From Cephalotus follicularis (lineage: Eukaryota > Streptophyta > Magnoliopsida > Oxalidales > Cephalotaceae): 64,000 nucleotides of DNA. Below the pieces are notes generated by a model, which saw nothing but the letters and a program-made list of their open reading frames with translations, ran no database searches and was not told the DNA's origin. The first letter of the stretch is position 1. Each line of letters starts with the position of its first letter. The position numbers were made by a program, and so were the translations under genes. Location: assembly GCA_001972305.1 (NCBI GenBank), contig BDDD01002034.1:194357-258356 (forward strand), in the 5' to 3' direction. Of this stretch, positions 24,353 to 36,228 are shown one piece after another.

Positions 24353-26375
24353 GGTAACACCCCCCGAACGATGGGAGCCCATACAGGTCATAATAAAGAA
24401 CTAAACAAAACATATTCATAACGAAACTCGACTTTATTCATTTAACATGGTGGTCTGAAACAAAATCCTTTAATATATCATAGTCCGAAACAGAATTTGA
24501 AAATCATAACCAAAGTCATAAACTGAAGAACATAGCATTTCTTAAAGTCAGGCCCTAACGTGACCATAAGACAACAAAAACATAAATGGACGAATCTCCT
24601 AAATGATCCTCAAACATAGGGTCACATCTCTCTCACACATTCCCATGATGCTCCAGAAAACTTGCCGCATGGAAAACAAAACACAGCTGAGCAAACATCA
24701 GTAAGGATAAGGAATAGATAACATAGAACGATGATTTAAACAAAACAGAAACTATCTGAAATTTTAATTCAGAAATCTGCAAAATCCGATTTTCAAAACA
24801 ATATTGAAAAGCATAATCCGAAAACAAAATCCAATTTCGTAAGCAATATCCAAGATTCTAAGAAAATTTTTGAATTTCAAAATAATATCTGAAACAGTAT
24901 CCAATTTTCATAATCCAAACCCGGGTTTCATAATCCAAATCCGAAAAATCATAAATATCCGATTAAATATCATAACTTTGTCCGATATCATAATTCCATA
25001 ACAGAGATCCGAGTCTGATGTATATATATATATATGCAAGGGGTTTGCAAAGCCCATATGCTCCGACTAGAAAGACGTGTACGGCACTACACAATCAATC
25101 CCAAAATCCGAAACCGATAACAAAATCTAGAGTTAACCTATATGCCTCAATTGGACATATCCTATCACAAGATATAAAAAGATGCCATAGACTAATCACA
25201 CCGCTACGGAACTGTCATGTCCCCGTGCCAGGCCTACGACATGCCTATGGTACCTCCATAGGTAGGAAACAATATCTCTGTATGTCATTATTCCAAGAAA
25301 ATATTAACATACTTCCTAATGTGAAAGTCATGTTCGTTTAACATACTTCGATAGTGAAAGTCATGTTCGATACCAAAAAAATCCGTATACTTTCGTAAGT
25401 GAAAGTCATACTCGTTTAGCATACTTCCGATAATGAAAGTTATACTGAATTTATAAAAAATTCAACAAACATCTGATAATAAAATCCGTACATTTTCACC
25501 AAGTTAAACAGAATTTATGAATAGATTGACTATTTCTAAAACTTATTTTTTGTATGTACGTAGTCATTTTCAGAGAAAACATAAAGCATAAAAGTTAAAG
25601 TAGACATTGCAAACATTCCAGAAAGGTAAAGTTCATAATTTTTGGTTGAGAAACAAAGCTGCAGCGAATCTTTAAAGTCACTGATTTCATACGAAAATAG
25701 GTTATGAGTAGTAATTTTGAGCAATGATTTACGTCATGAAGTTCATAGAATTTCGACATACATAAAACATAACAGCTAAAGAGGACATCCTAAAGTTTCC
25801 AAAACATCCAACAAATAGAAATTTCATCAAGAAACGAAAGGGTTATGATTTAAAGATGTTGCTCAATATTCCAGAAATAAAATAGTGGAAAACAGTACCC
25901 GAACAGAAATTTTAAACATTTATTCTCGTCAAGAAATCGGCAGAATTACGAAATGTACAGAACATAACAGTTAATGGGGACATCCTAAAATTTCCAAAAC
26001 ATCCAACCATTAAAAATTTCATCAAGAAATGAGCAAGATATGAATAAAATAATTTTTAGTCCATTTATCGGAAGAAAAACAGAGCATTGATATTTTAGAA
26101 AGAAGGTAGAAATCCTTACCTTGCCTCAATCTCCTCCTCTCTTCCTCTTAGCTGAATTCTCCTCTCCAAAACCCAGCAGAAACTAACCCATTTACATGCC
26201 AAAACTACACATATATATATAGGAGAATGAAACTTGGGGTGCAAGTTTCCTTAGGTGATTCATCAAGACTTGGGGTGCAAGCTTACTCCTTGCATAAGTT
26301 ATCAGGACTTGGGGTGCAAGATTTCATAATGAGTCACCATGCTACCTTGCCTCAAATGATGTCACCCATGTGAGT
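24353..26375 (-). repeat. Element B right LTR
   Basis: It is colinear with 4670-5038, 8543-10270 and the first bases after 13392. It contains the block shared with A and G near 25040-25100, the degenerate repeats of about 190 bp at 25570-26030, and the TATA-like run near 26210-26222. It gives way to Tekay-type LTR sequence at about 26376. Confidence 0.85.
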
Positions 26376-27245
26376 TCTTTTGATCAAGTAATTATATGTA
26401 ATTGCTTGACTTGTACTGTGAAATGCTTGTACTTGTTGATTATTGGCCATCGTGCTAATAACTTGATGATTATTGGCCATCGTGCTAATAACTTGCTGAT
26501 TGCTTAGCCACTGTGCTAGTAACTTGCTGTTGGTTTAGCCGTCATGCTAAACAACTTATTGAGGACTTGCTCCAAAACCGTTGGGATGGGGTAAGAGTGC
26601 GTGACGTTGGGGCCAGGAGGTGGCGACGGTCATGACGACTGGTTTGTCTGGTTCCTTTTTGGGAACATGTTTACTGCTTGTGTTGATATAACTTATGAGT
26701 TATACCTGTACTGTGAGCATGCATATATTCTTATACAAAGGCATACTTATTGAAAAATTACATGTCATGGCTCATCATTATGCATTCATTCATGATACTC
26801 TTTATCTTATGACTCGAACTGTATTTATGGATTTATTCACTTAGCCAAGTGAGGACAAAGGCTAACCCCTACTGTAACAAATTGATGGAGTAGTCTTGAT
26901 ATGGAGCATGCATGGAGACCTAAAGAGAAGGCTTGGATATTCTCCTTTTATATCTGAGTTGTTGAACATTTATCATGATATGTATTTGGGATTAATTGTA
27001 ACATGGTATACATTGTTATTTCGTACTGATGTATTATTTCACGCTCCGTTTTGGGCAATCGACAGTTATGTTTGGATTATCGGGCATCACGTAGTATGGG
27101 ATGCGTGATGTGTTTTTATATTCGGCTCGTTAAGTTATTGCTTCCGCTATTGAAGGTTTTTAATTGTTGGTATTTTTGTATGAGCTGGATTACTTTACGT
27201 TGATTGCTTTACCACTTATATGTTGTGGAAAGACGGGGTGTGACA
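26376..27245 (+). mobile_element. Tekay-type LTR fragment
   Basis: This stretch aligns in reverse orientation with the LTRs of element L. It has the TTTTGATCAAGTAATTATAT block, the CTTAGCCAAGTGAGG ... GGCTAACCCCTACTG box at 26838-26875, the CTCCGTTTTGGGCAATCGAC block, and the GGGTGTGACA end at 27236-27245. It lies between the right LTR of B and the inner part of A's left LTR. It is diverged from L and is a separate, older insertion. Confidence 0.75.
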
Positions 27246-28281
27246 GTTTCACAAGGAGGCCGACGACACAAAGCAAAATAGTCGACTGTTCCAGTAGGCA
27301 GCCGACTGTTCTGGGCGATAGAACAACAAAATATGACAGGTCAATGCAATTTTGTTGTCAAAACTCGAATATTACAATACCAGAGTGCCATAAACACTTA
27401 AAGGGACTCTATGTGGCATTTAAAATAGTAACATAACATTGAATTTAAAAGAGGTACTCAACAGTGACCAATTAAAGTGAGTGATGAATTTAAACCATTG
27501 CATATGCATAATCGTAATCAAATTTTTTGTCTAAATATCGTTGTCATTAATCAAAACCAGGTTGAACAACTCTTTCAAGATGCCTAAAGGCTGTTTAACA
27601 GACTCAGAAACTGTCATATCCTAGAGTGGCAGGAAGCAAATCCAACAAAACTCTGGTAACCTATATCCAATAGAATTGGATGACATGCGACCAAAATCAA
27701 TTACTAAGCCATAACAACAAAAGAAACAAACCTCATAGGAATGAACAAGCTGCAAGAATAAACCAAAATTTCCTAAACTTGCAATTCCGTGCGTCCCAGG
27801 AAAGAGAGACAACGATGGCGTATAATAATGGCAATTGACATACGTAAACAGAAAAAGAAGAGGAAATATCGCCTGGATTAAGGAAAGAAGAAACAGAATC
27901 TGATAGGGTAAGGAAAAGAGCAGAAATTTCGGTGGAGATAGGGAGAAAAAGGGAGAGGTTCACTGGAATAAGGAGAGAAAAAGAGAAACTTACGGGTGAG
28001 AGAGAGAGAAGTTAAGTTTTAAACAAAAATAAAGATTTTGTTCCCAAATAAAATACTTTTATCATTTTCAAATAAAATTTGATTTTTAAACAATTTAAAA
28101 TATAAAACAATAAATATTACTTATCCATAATCATATTTCAAACAATATCCAAAAACCCAAAGATGGTGTCATTTAGCCCAAAACATAAGAGCCCAAAAAT
28201 CCAAAATGGACCGACAATATAGCAAAACAAATAAAATAAAAAAAATCCGAAAATATGCACATGAACAAACGAGGTATTACA
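27246..28281 (-). repeat. Element A left LTR, inner part
   Basis: It matches 31748-32784 of the right LTR with roughly 92 % identity by eye and ends in GGTATTACA. The polypurine tract follows at once: on the plus strand 28282-28299 reads as a C-rich run, ATCCCCCCTTAG. Part of the CAGTCGACTG palindrome cluster is present at about 27254-27312. Confidence 0.8.
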
Positions 28282-28422
28282 TCCATCCCCCCTTAGAAAG
28301 ATTTCGTCCTGAAATCTAAACATCTACTAATCTGAATCAATAACAGAAAAGGCACACCAAGATGCATAACAAAATAACTCAGTTACTATAGAATAAGTTG
28401 ACTCATCCACAAAACAAAATCC

Positions 28423-29560
28423 TTACGGTTTCCACACAACAAGAATAATTGAAACAATACCTAAGGCGTTCGCAGCCTGATGCGTCGTCATGGCGAAGAC
28501 TTTGCCTCCCACGTTATGCTGTCCTGCATCATTGCCATCTCCTCCTTTATTCCTTGTACGAGTATTTGGACAATTCTTAAAGAGATGACCCATTTGTCCA
28601 CACGTAAAACATGCCTCGGTGGCGTTGTACCATGTCCCAATCGGATGTCGCCTCCCACACATATCACACAAAGAAATCTGAACATTGGGGTTACCCCCAT
28701 CCTTATTCTGATTATGATCCTTTTTATGCTGTTTACCATCTCCTTGCTGCCCAGAATTTTGTCCTTGGGAATTCCGCTTCCTTTCTCCTTCTTGCCGAGC
28801 TGCCTGAAAGTCCAACCTCTCCAATTCAATATTCTTCGCAGCATTTGCTACTTCCACCACATCAGCATATCTGGAATTTATCAACTTCCCTCTAAGCTGA
28901 TAATGCAGTTTCCATTTGAACTTCTCAGCTTGCTCAAATGCTGACCTCGCCGCAGATCCAGCAAAACCATCGAACCTAGTAAACCGGGCCAAAAACTCGA
29001 TGACCAATTCACCATCCCTTTCCCTTGTGCTCATAAATTCCCTTACATAAGTGGGATAATACTGCTGATAGAAGACTTCATAGAACTCAAACCATGTCAA
29101 GGCATCAATATAGTCACCTCCCTTAGCCAACCTCAAAGTTTGCCACCACTTTTGAGTATCTCCTTCCCACTTATATGCTACAAACCTTACCTTCTGTTCA
29201 TCATCACATCCCAACACATTAAAGATTTTCTCCATTTGCGCAATCCAATGTCAGCCTCTACAGGTGTAAGGGCTGAACTAAAAGACTACGGCCTCTACTT
29301 TTGGAACCGCTCAAGCAAGACATATACAGGAGTGTCGGGCCGGTCCCCAGCTTCCCTACTCACCTGAATATCCGTCGTTGCATTTTCTGCCGCAACTTGC
29401 TCTTGGCGTCCTTGTCCCTGATTTTGCATAGCATGAATTAGTCGATCCACTTCCTTGGCAACTGCCTATCACACCAATTCCTCAACCGTAGGCTCATTTT
29501 GTACCTCTTCACGATTCTCAGTCGGTTCATTTCTTTGAGGGGTATTCCTTGTTCGTACCA
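28423..29560 (-). pseudogene. gag: Element A gag region
   Basis: A minus-strand frame of 270 residues (28423-29235) shows a Retrotrans_gag-like stretch, with the sequence WWQTLRL near residue 30 and FYEVFYQQYYP near 50. A single CCHC zinc knuckle (CFTCGQMGHLFKNC) lies near its C-terminal end. An upstream piece reading from about 29558 continues the same gag. It would be a Ty3/Gypsy capsid-nucleocapsid protein. No protease, reverse transcriptase or integrase lies between it and either LTR. The copy in element B (14114-14920 and 23755-24340) is a close relative. As a fossil it is broken in a few places. Confidence 0.8.
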
Positions 29561-29718
29561 TCTACGAAACATAAATCCAAAACACAACACAACAACAAAA
29601 GAAACCAAGGTCGAAACAAAAGACATGTCAGAAATATCAAACGAAAAGATCCTAACCCAAGGTCTACCCAATATCACAGGTCAAACCTAGATAGGTCTTC
29701 TAAGGAAAGAAAAACCCA

Positions 29719-29731
29719 CTCTTTGATACCA
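29719..29731 (-). other. Element A primer binding site
   Basis: On the minus strand TGGTATCAAAGAG follows the 5' LTR end by four bases. This is one or two bases away from the TGGTATCAGAGC primer site matching plant initiator-Met tRNA that L and B carry. Confidence 0.7.
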
Positions 29732-29735
29732 TTTC

Positions 29736-32700
29736 TGTAACACCCGCAAACGGCGGGAGTCGTTACGGTTCATAAACCGAAACTAAACATAACATATCCT
29801 ATAACATTTTATTCTTTTTATCAAAATATTAACTTATCCTTTATTCAAAATACGTGATGGTCTAAACATATCATATATATAATCTAAAACATAGTCTGAA
29901 ACTTTGTTCATAAACTGAATCCTTAAACATAAGTAAAAATTCTTAAACATAAGTCAAATACCGAAATCATAAACCAAAAAGGTACTTATTGTTCATAGAC
30001 TAGTCCTATCAAAAGATAGTAGTATCACACTCCTAGATGATCCTCAGTCATGGGTGGACATCCCTCTCATCACACATTTCTCGGATGCTGTCCCAAAATA
30101 CCTGCCCCATGGAAAACAAAAACGCGGCTGAGCAAACCTCGGTACGGATTTGAATCATAAAACATAAAACGATACATTAAAGGATAGGGAAATACCTGAA
30201 CCTTTAAATATCATATATCTCAAGTATGAAATAATTTAACTTTATTTCAAAAAAACAAAGGAAAGTAGTCACATAAACAATTCTATCAATTCGAAACAAA
30301 TATACGATTTTCAAAATGTTATCAACTTTTCAAATCGATATCCGAAGGCGAAATCTGATTTTTCAAAGCAATAATTCAAATTTCAAAGCATAATCCAAGT
30401 TTCAAGCCAAATCTAAATTTCCAAATAGTAACCAAAACAATATCCAATTTCTTTAACATTTTCTGAGTTAAAGATTCCAAAACATAAACGAAACATAGAT
30501 TTATCTGATTCCATAATCTCATCATAGAGATCCAATATTTCATACACATATGAATAATTGTAAGGGGTTTGCAAGGCCCACATGCTTCGACGGAAAGACG
30601 TGTACGGCACTACACAATCAATCCTCATTATCCATATCCTTAACATATCTTAAGATCGACCCATACGCCTCTATCATACATAACGGATCCATAAATCCAC
30701 CTCATGGAATTTATTCATAACATAGAGAGACGCCATAGTCTAATCGCACTGCTATGGAAGTGTCATGTCCCCATGCCAGGCCTACGACATGCCTATGGTA
30801 CCTCCATAGGTAGGAAATATCTCAGTATATCCTTATTCCAAAAATATTGTTTAATTCCAAAACAATTTAAAAACATATTTCATAAATCATTTTCTGAACA
30901 TATCATAATCATTAACATACTTCCTAATGTGAAAGTCATGTTCGTTCAACATACTTCGATAGTGGAAGTCATGTTCATTATCAAAATCAGTATACTTTCT
31001 TAATCATAAAACAACTCATTTATTTTCAAAATAAAGAGACAATTGCATAACATTTCGTAAACATTTCAGAGTCGAATTATTAAGCCAAAACATATTTTAG
31101 TTTCACAAGCATATCACACTGACTTTGTTTCTGAACATATCAAAATACGTATCATAACGTAGTTCATAAAATTGAAAGAATCATATTCATAAAATAAAAC
31201 TGAATTCATCGAAGAGGGTGTCAAAAAGAAGAATATTCGTATATCATTCATGAAGCACAACTATCTTTTTGTTTACTAAGATAAAACCGAAAGGAGGGTA
31301 TCAAGGAAAGAAAATCCGTACAAAAACATATTTGAATTCATTTCAGTAAAACCGAAGGAATAAGCGAAGAACGAAGAATCTGTACCTTAAGCGATCACAT
31401 AATGACTTATTAAATGATCAACAACTTTCTTAACTGGCCCTTGGTGGCACAAAATCTATAAAATATAATATCATACACATAAAGATCCAAAAACCACTTC
31501 CAAATATCAAAATAGAAATTTAACAGTGTTTAAAAACATATTCCGATTCATTAGAAGAACAAACGAATAACAAAACTTGAAACCAGAAATTTACTAGACA
31601 AAACGAGCCGACTGTTACTAAATCCAGTCGACTATTTGAGACATGGTAGTCGACTATATCACATGGCCAACCGACTATACAAGTAGGGCTATAGCCAGTC
31701 GACTGTGACAGGGATCCAGTCGACTGTGCAAGGCAAAATAGTCGACTGTTTCACAAGGCAGTCGACTACACAAAGCAAAACAGTTGACTGTTCCAATAGG
31801 CAGCCGACTGTTCTGGGCGACAGAACAACAAAATATGACACTACAATGCAATTTTGCTGTCAAAACTGGAATATTACAATACCAGAGTGCCATAAACACT
31901 TAAAGGGACTCTATGTGATATTTAAAACAGTAACATAACATTGAATTTAATAGAGGTACTCAACAGTGACCAATTAAAGTGAGTGATGAATTTAAACCAT
32001 TGCATATGCATAACCATAATCCAATTTTCTGTCTAAATATCGTTGTCATTAATCAAAACCAGGTTACACAACTCTTTCAAGATGCTTAAAGCTTGTTTAA
32101 CAGAATCAGAAATTGTGATATCCTATAGTGGCAGGAACCAAAACCAACAAAACTCTGGCAACCTATATGCAATAGAATTGGATGACATGCGACCAAAATC
32201 AATTACTAAGCCATAACAACAAAAGAAACAAACCTCATAGGAACGAACAAGCTGCAAGAATAAACCAGAATTTCCTAAACTTACAATTTCGTGCGTCCCA
32301 GGCAAGAGAGACAATGATGGCATATAACAATGGCAATTGACATACATAAACAGAAAAAGAAGAGGCAATATCGGTTGGATTAAGGAAAGAAGAAACAGAA
32401 ACTGATAGGGTAAGGAAAATAGCATAAATTTTGGTGGAGATAGGGAGGAAAAAGGGAGAGGTTTGGTGGAATAAGGAGAGAAAAAGAGAAACTTATGGGT
32501 GAGAGAGAGAGAAGTTAAGTTTTAAACAAAAATAATGATTTTGTTCCCAAATAAAATAGTGTTACCATTTTCATATAAAATCTGATTTTTAAGCAATTTA
32601 AAATATAAAACATCAAATATTACTTATCCATAATCATATTCCAAACAATATCCAAAAATCCAAAGATGGTATCATTTAGCCCAAAACATAAGAGCCGAAA

Positions 32701-32784
32701 AATCCAAAATGGGCCGACAATATAGCAAAACAAATAAAATAAAAAAAATCCGAAAATATGCACATGAACAAATGGGGTATTACA
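29736..32784 (-). repeat. Element A right LTR (5' LTR in element sense)
   Basis: This 3049 bp LTR is colinear with 3168-4669 and 27246-28281. In element sense it holds a cluster of CAGTCGACTG-type palindromes (31605-31812). It then carries the block shared with families B and G (GCCCACATGCTTCGAC ... CACTACACAATCAATC, near 30570-30627). The segment near 30120 reads GCGGCTGAGCAAACCTC. No coding frame of interest was seen. Confidence 0.85.
31605..31812 (-). promoter_or_regulatory. CAGTCGACTG palindrome cluster in LTR of element A
   Basis: About eleven copies of AGTCGACTG or AGCCGACTG, spaced 10-25 bp, occur in the right LTR. The left LTR keeps a part at 27254-27312. Confidence 0.55.
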
Positions 32785-33680
32785 GACATATTTTGCATTA
32801 TTACAAGAACCATTTAGAGCTTGGAACAATGGAGGTTTTGGACTTGAGTCCATCTTTAATTTCTACATAATTTGACTCCATCAGCTTCTAAGTTGTTAGT
32901 TAAGGGTTCTGTATCTAAAATGTAATTGATCATGCACATATTAATGGTATTTGATTGATAGATTTGATAGAAATTGATTGAAATCGGTGAAAAATGGTTT
33001 ATAGATCCATTTTTTTAGCACTTTTATTGATTGATGACTTTCAGGAAGTCCAAATGATTTTAAATCTTGATATGTTTTTGTTAGACATGTCTTTATGATA
33101 CCCTCAAAGTTTTGTTTCAAACTGATTTGAAGAAGGCCTTCAAAATAGGAAATTGGCTGAGTTGGTTGCTACTGTTATTCTGCAAAACCAATACTATTAG
33201 TTGACAAATTATGCTGGAAATTCAATATTGGTCGACTAATTCGAGAAATTAGTCAACTAAGTTCATGATCCTAGAATGGTTGTAGGTCTAGACAAATTTG
33301 TTGACTAAGTTTGAAACTCACTCAACTAAGTCTGCAGAAAGGCCAAGTTGGTCGACCAATTATGAAGTTAGTTGACTAACTTTCCCAAAGGTGTTGTTTT
33401 AACTTATATTTTCAAACAGTTTTCGATGGGAGTCTCCTATGGCCCAAAGGACTTTATATCAAACACTTTTTAATATATTTTAATATATTTATTGATCAAA
33501 GGCATTAGGTAATCACTTTTGGCAAAGCACTCTTGCTTGAGCTGAGTTGTAAGCGCTTAATGCTTGTCGTTACCAAACCCAAGATTACTAGGTCATTAAG
33601 TGATGAAGCTTTATTCAGAGTGTCCTTTGCCTATAGTCAATTGTTAGCTTGAGCATTGATCCTTGACTTACTTCACTAAG
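32785..33680. other. Unassigned stretch with TTAGTCGACTAA-type repeats
   Basis: About 900 bp lie between the target duplications of A and F with no coding potential. It was continuous with the sequence at 3166 before A inserted. At 33197-33380 it carries eight or more copies of GTCGACTAA, GTTGACTAA or ACTCAACTAAG. These are a further variant of the TCGA palindromes, so it is probably part of an unrecognised LTR. Confidence 0.45.
33197..33380. promoter_or_regulatory. TTAGTCGACTAA-type palindrome cluster
   Basis: TTAGTTGAC, GGTCGACTAATT, TTAGTCAACTAAG, GTTGACTAAG, ACTCAACTAAG, GGTCGACCAATT and TTAGTTGACTAAC recur within about 180 bp. Spacing is irregular, as in the LTR clusters. Confidence 0.5.
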
Positions 33681-34267
33681 TGTAACACCCCGCGCCCGCA
33701 GGGCGGACACGTGACATTACTCTCAATCCAAAAACAATACAATGGTCGGGACTAGCAGTAGAAAAATACGGAAAAACTTGAAACTTTGTAATACATATCA
33801 TTAATTGGAAGATGCAGCAATCCATCTTTATAGAACAATAAAATCCTTTACAATATCAATCTTTTACAAAACATTTATCAACTCTTTAATACAGTACTAC
33901 TGAGAACTCTGTCAGATCCAGATGAACCCCTCGGTCGATGGAATCTTCAATCCTTCAGTTTGCTGCCACTTACTGCCCTACCTATGCCGCAGACAAGGTA
34001 CAACACAGCCCCACCCTGAAGGATGGGGTTAGCCACACTGGCTAAGAAGAAACCTCATGCAGCATGTATGCATGTACAATGTGCAATATCGGTGACAATC
34101 TATGCAATAAAAATGTGAGGTGTACAATACCAATGCATGACATGGCAAATGCATATTTACGGTGGGCGATCACACTACCCGTATGATAATGGCCCATAAC
34201 AGAGCATACAGATAGGATCTATAACAATACATCAATGGCAGACACTCAGTGGTGGTGTATCAAACCC

Positions 34268-34292
34268 CCAATCAATCAATCAATCAATCAAT
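34268..34292. repeat. (CAAT)n microsatellite
   Basis: Six tandem CAAT units occur inside solo LTR F. Scattered CAATACAAT words continue through the rest of the LTR. Confidence 0.9.
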
Positions 34293-34916
34293 ATCCTATA
34301 GAGCATGTGACCTCGGGTCAGTACAATGTCAATCAATAGCAATGATCAATCCCACAGAAGGTAGTCTTTCGAAAAAGGTGAGAGATCTATCTACGGTTCC
34401 CAGATTGATCAGGTCTGGGACTCATAGATCTTCCAGCCTATGGTTGGGTCAATACAATTTCGATCAGCTACAACCGAGGAAGCTAGTGATACCGTTAGGG
34501 AGCTACCCTCAATGGAGCATCAATTGTCAATCAATCGGTACTGCTCGTCAGCGGGTCAATACAATACAATAAATGAAACGATCGACGAAATAGGCGGACA
34601 GAGTCAACAACCTAACATGTCGACACGAATCATAAGGTCGCTCTATAGGATCCATACAATACAATCAATCATTCAGTACAATGTCATTAAGCAAAGTCAA
34701 TGAGTGACGGTATCTAATGGAGGTTTGGGAATGTGTGTCCAACTTACCAACTTAGACTCACATCACTCGTGACTCAAGCAATCAATCGGTTAGTACAATC
34801 ATTAAAACCGTTTTCAAACACTTGAACACCTCAAGTGAGGCTCCAATCAAGTGGCAATGTGAAAAGAAGTTAAAAACCAGCTTTAAAGTAGTGAAAAACT
34901 CTTTTCAGTCCAGTAG

Positions 34917-35250
34917 GCGTCGATGTCCTTGGTGAAAGAGGTCGACGCATTTGTAAAACGGTGGAAAGACGTCGTTGTCTTTGAAATACATCGATGTCTT
35001 TCTCTATTTGTATAGAAATCTGGCCTAAAGACGTCGATGTCCTTGAAGAAAGACGTCAATGCATTTCAATAAAAATAGCCTGGGAATGCGCATCGATGTT
35101 TGGCATCGATGTCTTTCTTGGGGAAAAACATCTCGAGGCAAAGATGTCGATGTCTTTCAAAGACGTCGATGTCTTTGCTGCAGAATCACAGATACAACAC
35201 TCTGAAGCGAAAGACATCGACGTCCTTAGGCTAGGGGTCGATGTCTTTGC
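34917..35250 (-). promoter_or_regulatory. GACGTCGATGTC palindrome cluster in LTR F
   Basis: About twelve copies of GACGTCGATGTCTTT, GACATCGACGTCCTT or GTCGATGTCTT occur. The word is the same as in the Sirevirus LTR although F is a Gypsy-type LTR. The only clear TATA-like box (near 35806-35815) lies on the other side of the cluster in the inferred orientation, so the promoter layout seen in B and C does not obviously hold here. Confidence 0.5.
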
Positions 35251-35691
35251 TGGGCAGGGTTGAGTTTTGTGCAGAAAAACCAGCCAATCTCATACCAAAA
35301 TACAATTTAAAGCCATTCTTTGAAAACCAAGGTATAAAATCAATCATTTGAGGTTAGTAAAACTTGTTACAACCTTCAAAATTCAGTTTCAATCCTCCTA
35401 GATCAGTTTGATCAAGGAAATCAATAAAACCCTAGTTTTTCAATTCAATGCAATACAATCACTCAATTCAATCAATCATCCAATTAATTATGCAATTAAG
35501 CAATAGGCAATCAAGTAGGGAAGTCCTACCTTTAATGAAGCTTCAAGGTTGAGCTTCCAATCAATCGATCGGTAGAAATCGCCCAATAACCCGCTACTTT
35601 CTTGTTCAATCGGTAAGCCACAACTTGCAATCACTATTCTTGTTGATGGAGATGCAATCCGGCTGCAAGAGGGAGATGGAGGCTTCCCAGA

Positions 35692-35761
35692 AGAGAGAGA
35701 GAGAGAGGGAGAAGGATAGAGAGAGAGAGAGAGGGAGAAGCATAGAGAGAGAGAGAGAGAA
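35692..35761. repeat. (GA)n-rich microsatellite
   Basis: GAGAGA runs are broken by GGGAGAAGGATA and GGGAGAAGCATA. These form a short compound tandem repeat inside LTR F. Confidence 0.9.
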
Positions 35762-35991
35762 GGATAAGAATTAGAAATGTGAGAGAAAAGAGAGAAAGAA
35801 TTGACTTATATAGTCGATTCTATCAACTCTCCGAAACTCAGCCCAAAATCCCGACTATACATGCATATAATCAATACAATATCAATAGGTATAGGAATAC
35901 CTCAATTCAATACAGTACAATACGGTTCAATACGGTACAATATCTGCATGAAAAGTACTCAATAGTACATAAGGGAATTCAGGTCGTCACA

Positions 35992-36228
35992 CTAAGCTAA
36001 ATGTCGATTCTTGTAGTCTAATCATCATCGTTTGGGTAATCCCTTAGCATTTGGTTCCTCTTTTTTAAACCGTTTAAAATACTTTCAAATGACCGCTTGA
36101 CCAGATTTCACTTCAGATCACTCGAGCTCTTTTTAAATTATTTTCTTCTTGGTTATGCAGGTCATGATCCTTTGGTAGATCAATTAATCTTACAGCACTT
36201 TCAATTGACACGATTGACCAACTGATGA
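35992..36228. other. Short unassigned spacer between solo LTRs F and J
   Basis: About 240 bp of AT-rich sequence continue what lies left of F, with no open frame or recognisable motif. Confidence 0.4.

Larger units (their letters stand above)
4670..26375 (-). mobile_element. Element B: second gag-only Ty3/Gypsy element, heavily nested
   Basis: Element B sits inside A's left LTR. Its left LTR (3' in element sense) is 4670-14079, with solo LTRs D and C inserted; the net length is about 2.8 kb. Its right LTR runs from 24353 to about 26375, where Tekay-type LTR sequence begins. Without the Copia element at 14921-23754, the interior (14080-24352) is about 1.43 kb and holds only a polypurine tract, gag and a primer site. 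That is almost the same length and content as A's interior. LTR divergence by eye is about 6-8 %. It is a broken fossil of the same gag-only group as A but a distinct subfamily. Confidence 0.85.
3168..32784 (-). mobile_element. Element A: gag-only Ty3/Gypsy retrotransposon hosting element B
   Basis: The element reads on the minus strand. Its LTRs start TGTAATAC and end GGTGTTACA. The duplicated target GACAT lies at 3163-3167 and 32785-32789. The right LTR (5' in element sense) is 29736-32784, 3049 bp. The left LTR is split by element B and a Tekay-type LTR fragment into 3168-4669 and 27246-28281. The interior, 28282-29735, is only about 1.45 kb and contains a primer site, a gag region and a polypurine tract, with no pol domain. 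LTR divergence by eye is about 5-8 %. This layout fits the terminal-repeat-with-gag (TR-GAG) class of non-autonomous plant elements. As a fossil it is broken, mainly by the nested insertions. Confidence 0.85.
33681..35991 (-). mobile_element. Solo LTR F
   Basis: This 2311 bp block starts TGTAACACCCCGCGCCC and ends GGTCGTCACA. The duplicated target CTAAG is at 33676-33680 and 35992-35996. Its minus orientation is inferred from the GGGGTGTTACA end, which matches A, B and G, and from the rc of the box GGGGTTAGCCACACTGGCTAAG at 34024-34048. It holds a GACGTCGATGTC palindrome cluster (34917-35250), a CAAT microsatellite and a GA-rich run. No coding domain is seen. Confidence 0.85.

Noticed and set aside
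3168-32784. Age paradox: nested element B seemed to have more diverged LTRs than its host A
   Set aside because: One 330-bp sample suggested 8 % for B against 4.5 % for A, but other samples gave about 6 % for B and nearly 8 % for A. Sampling noise explains it.
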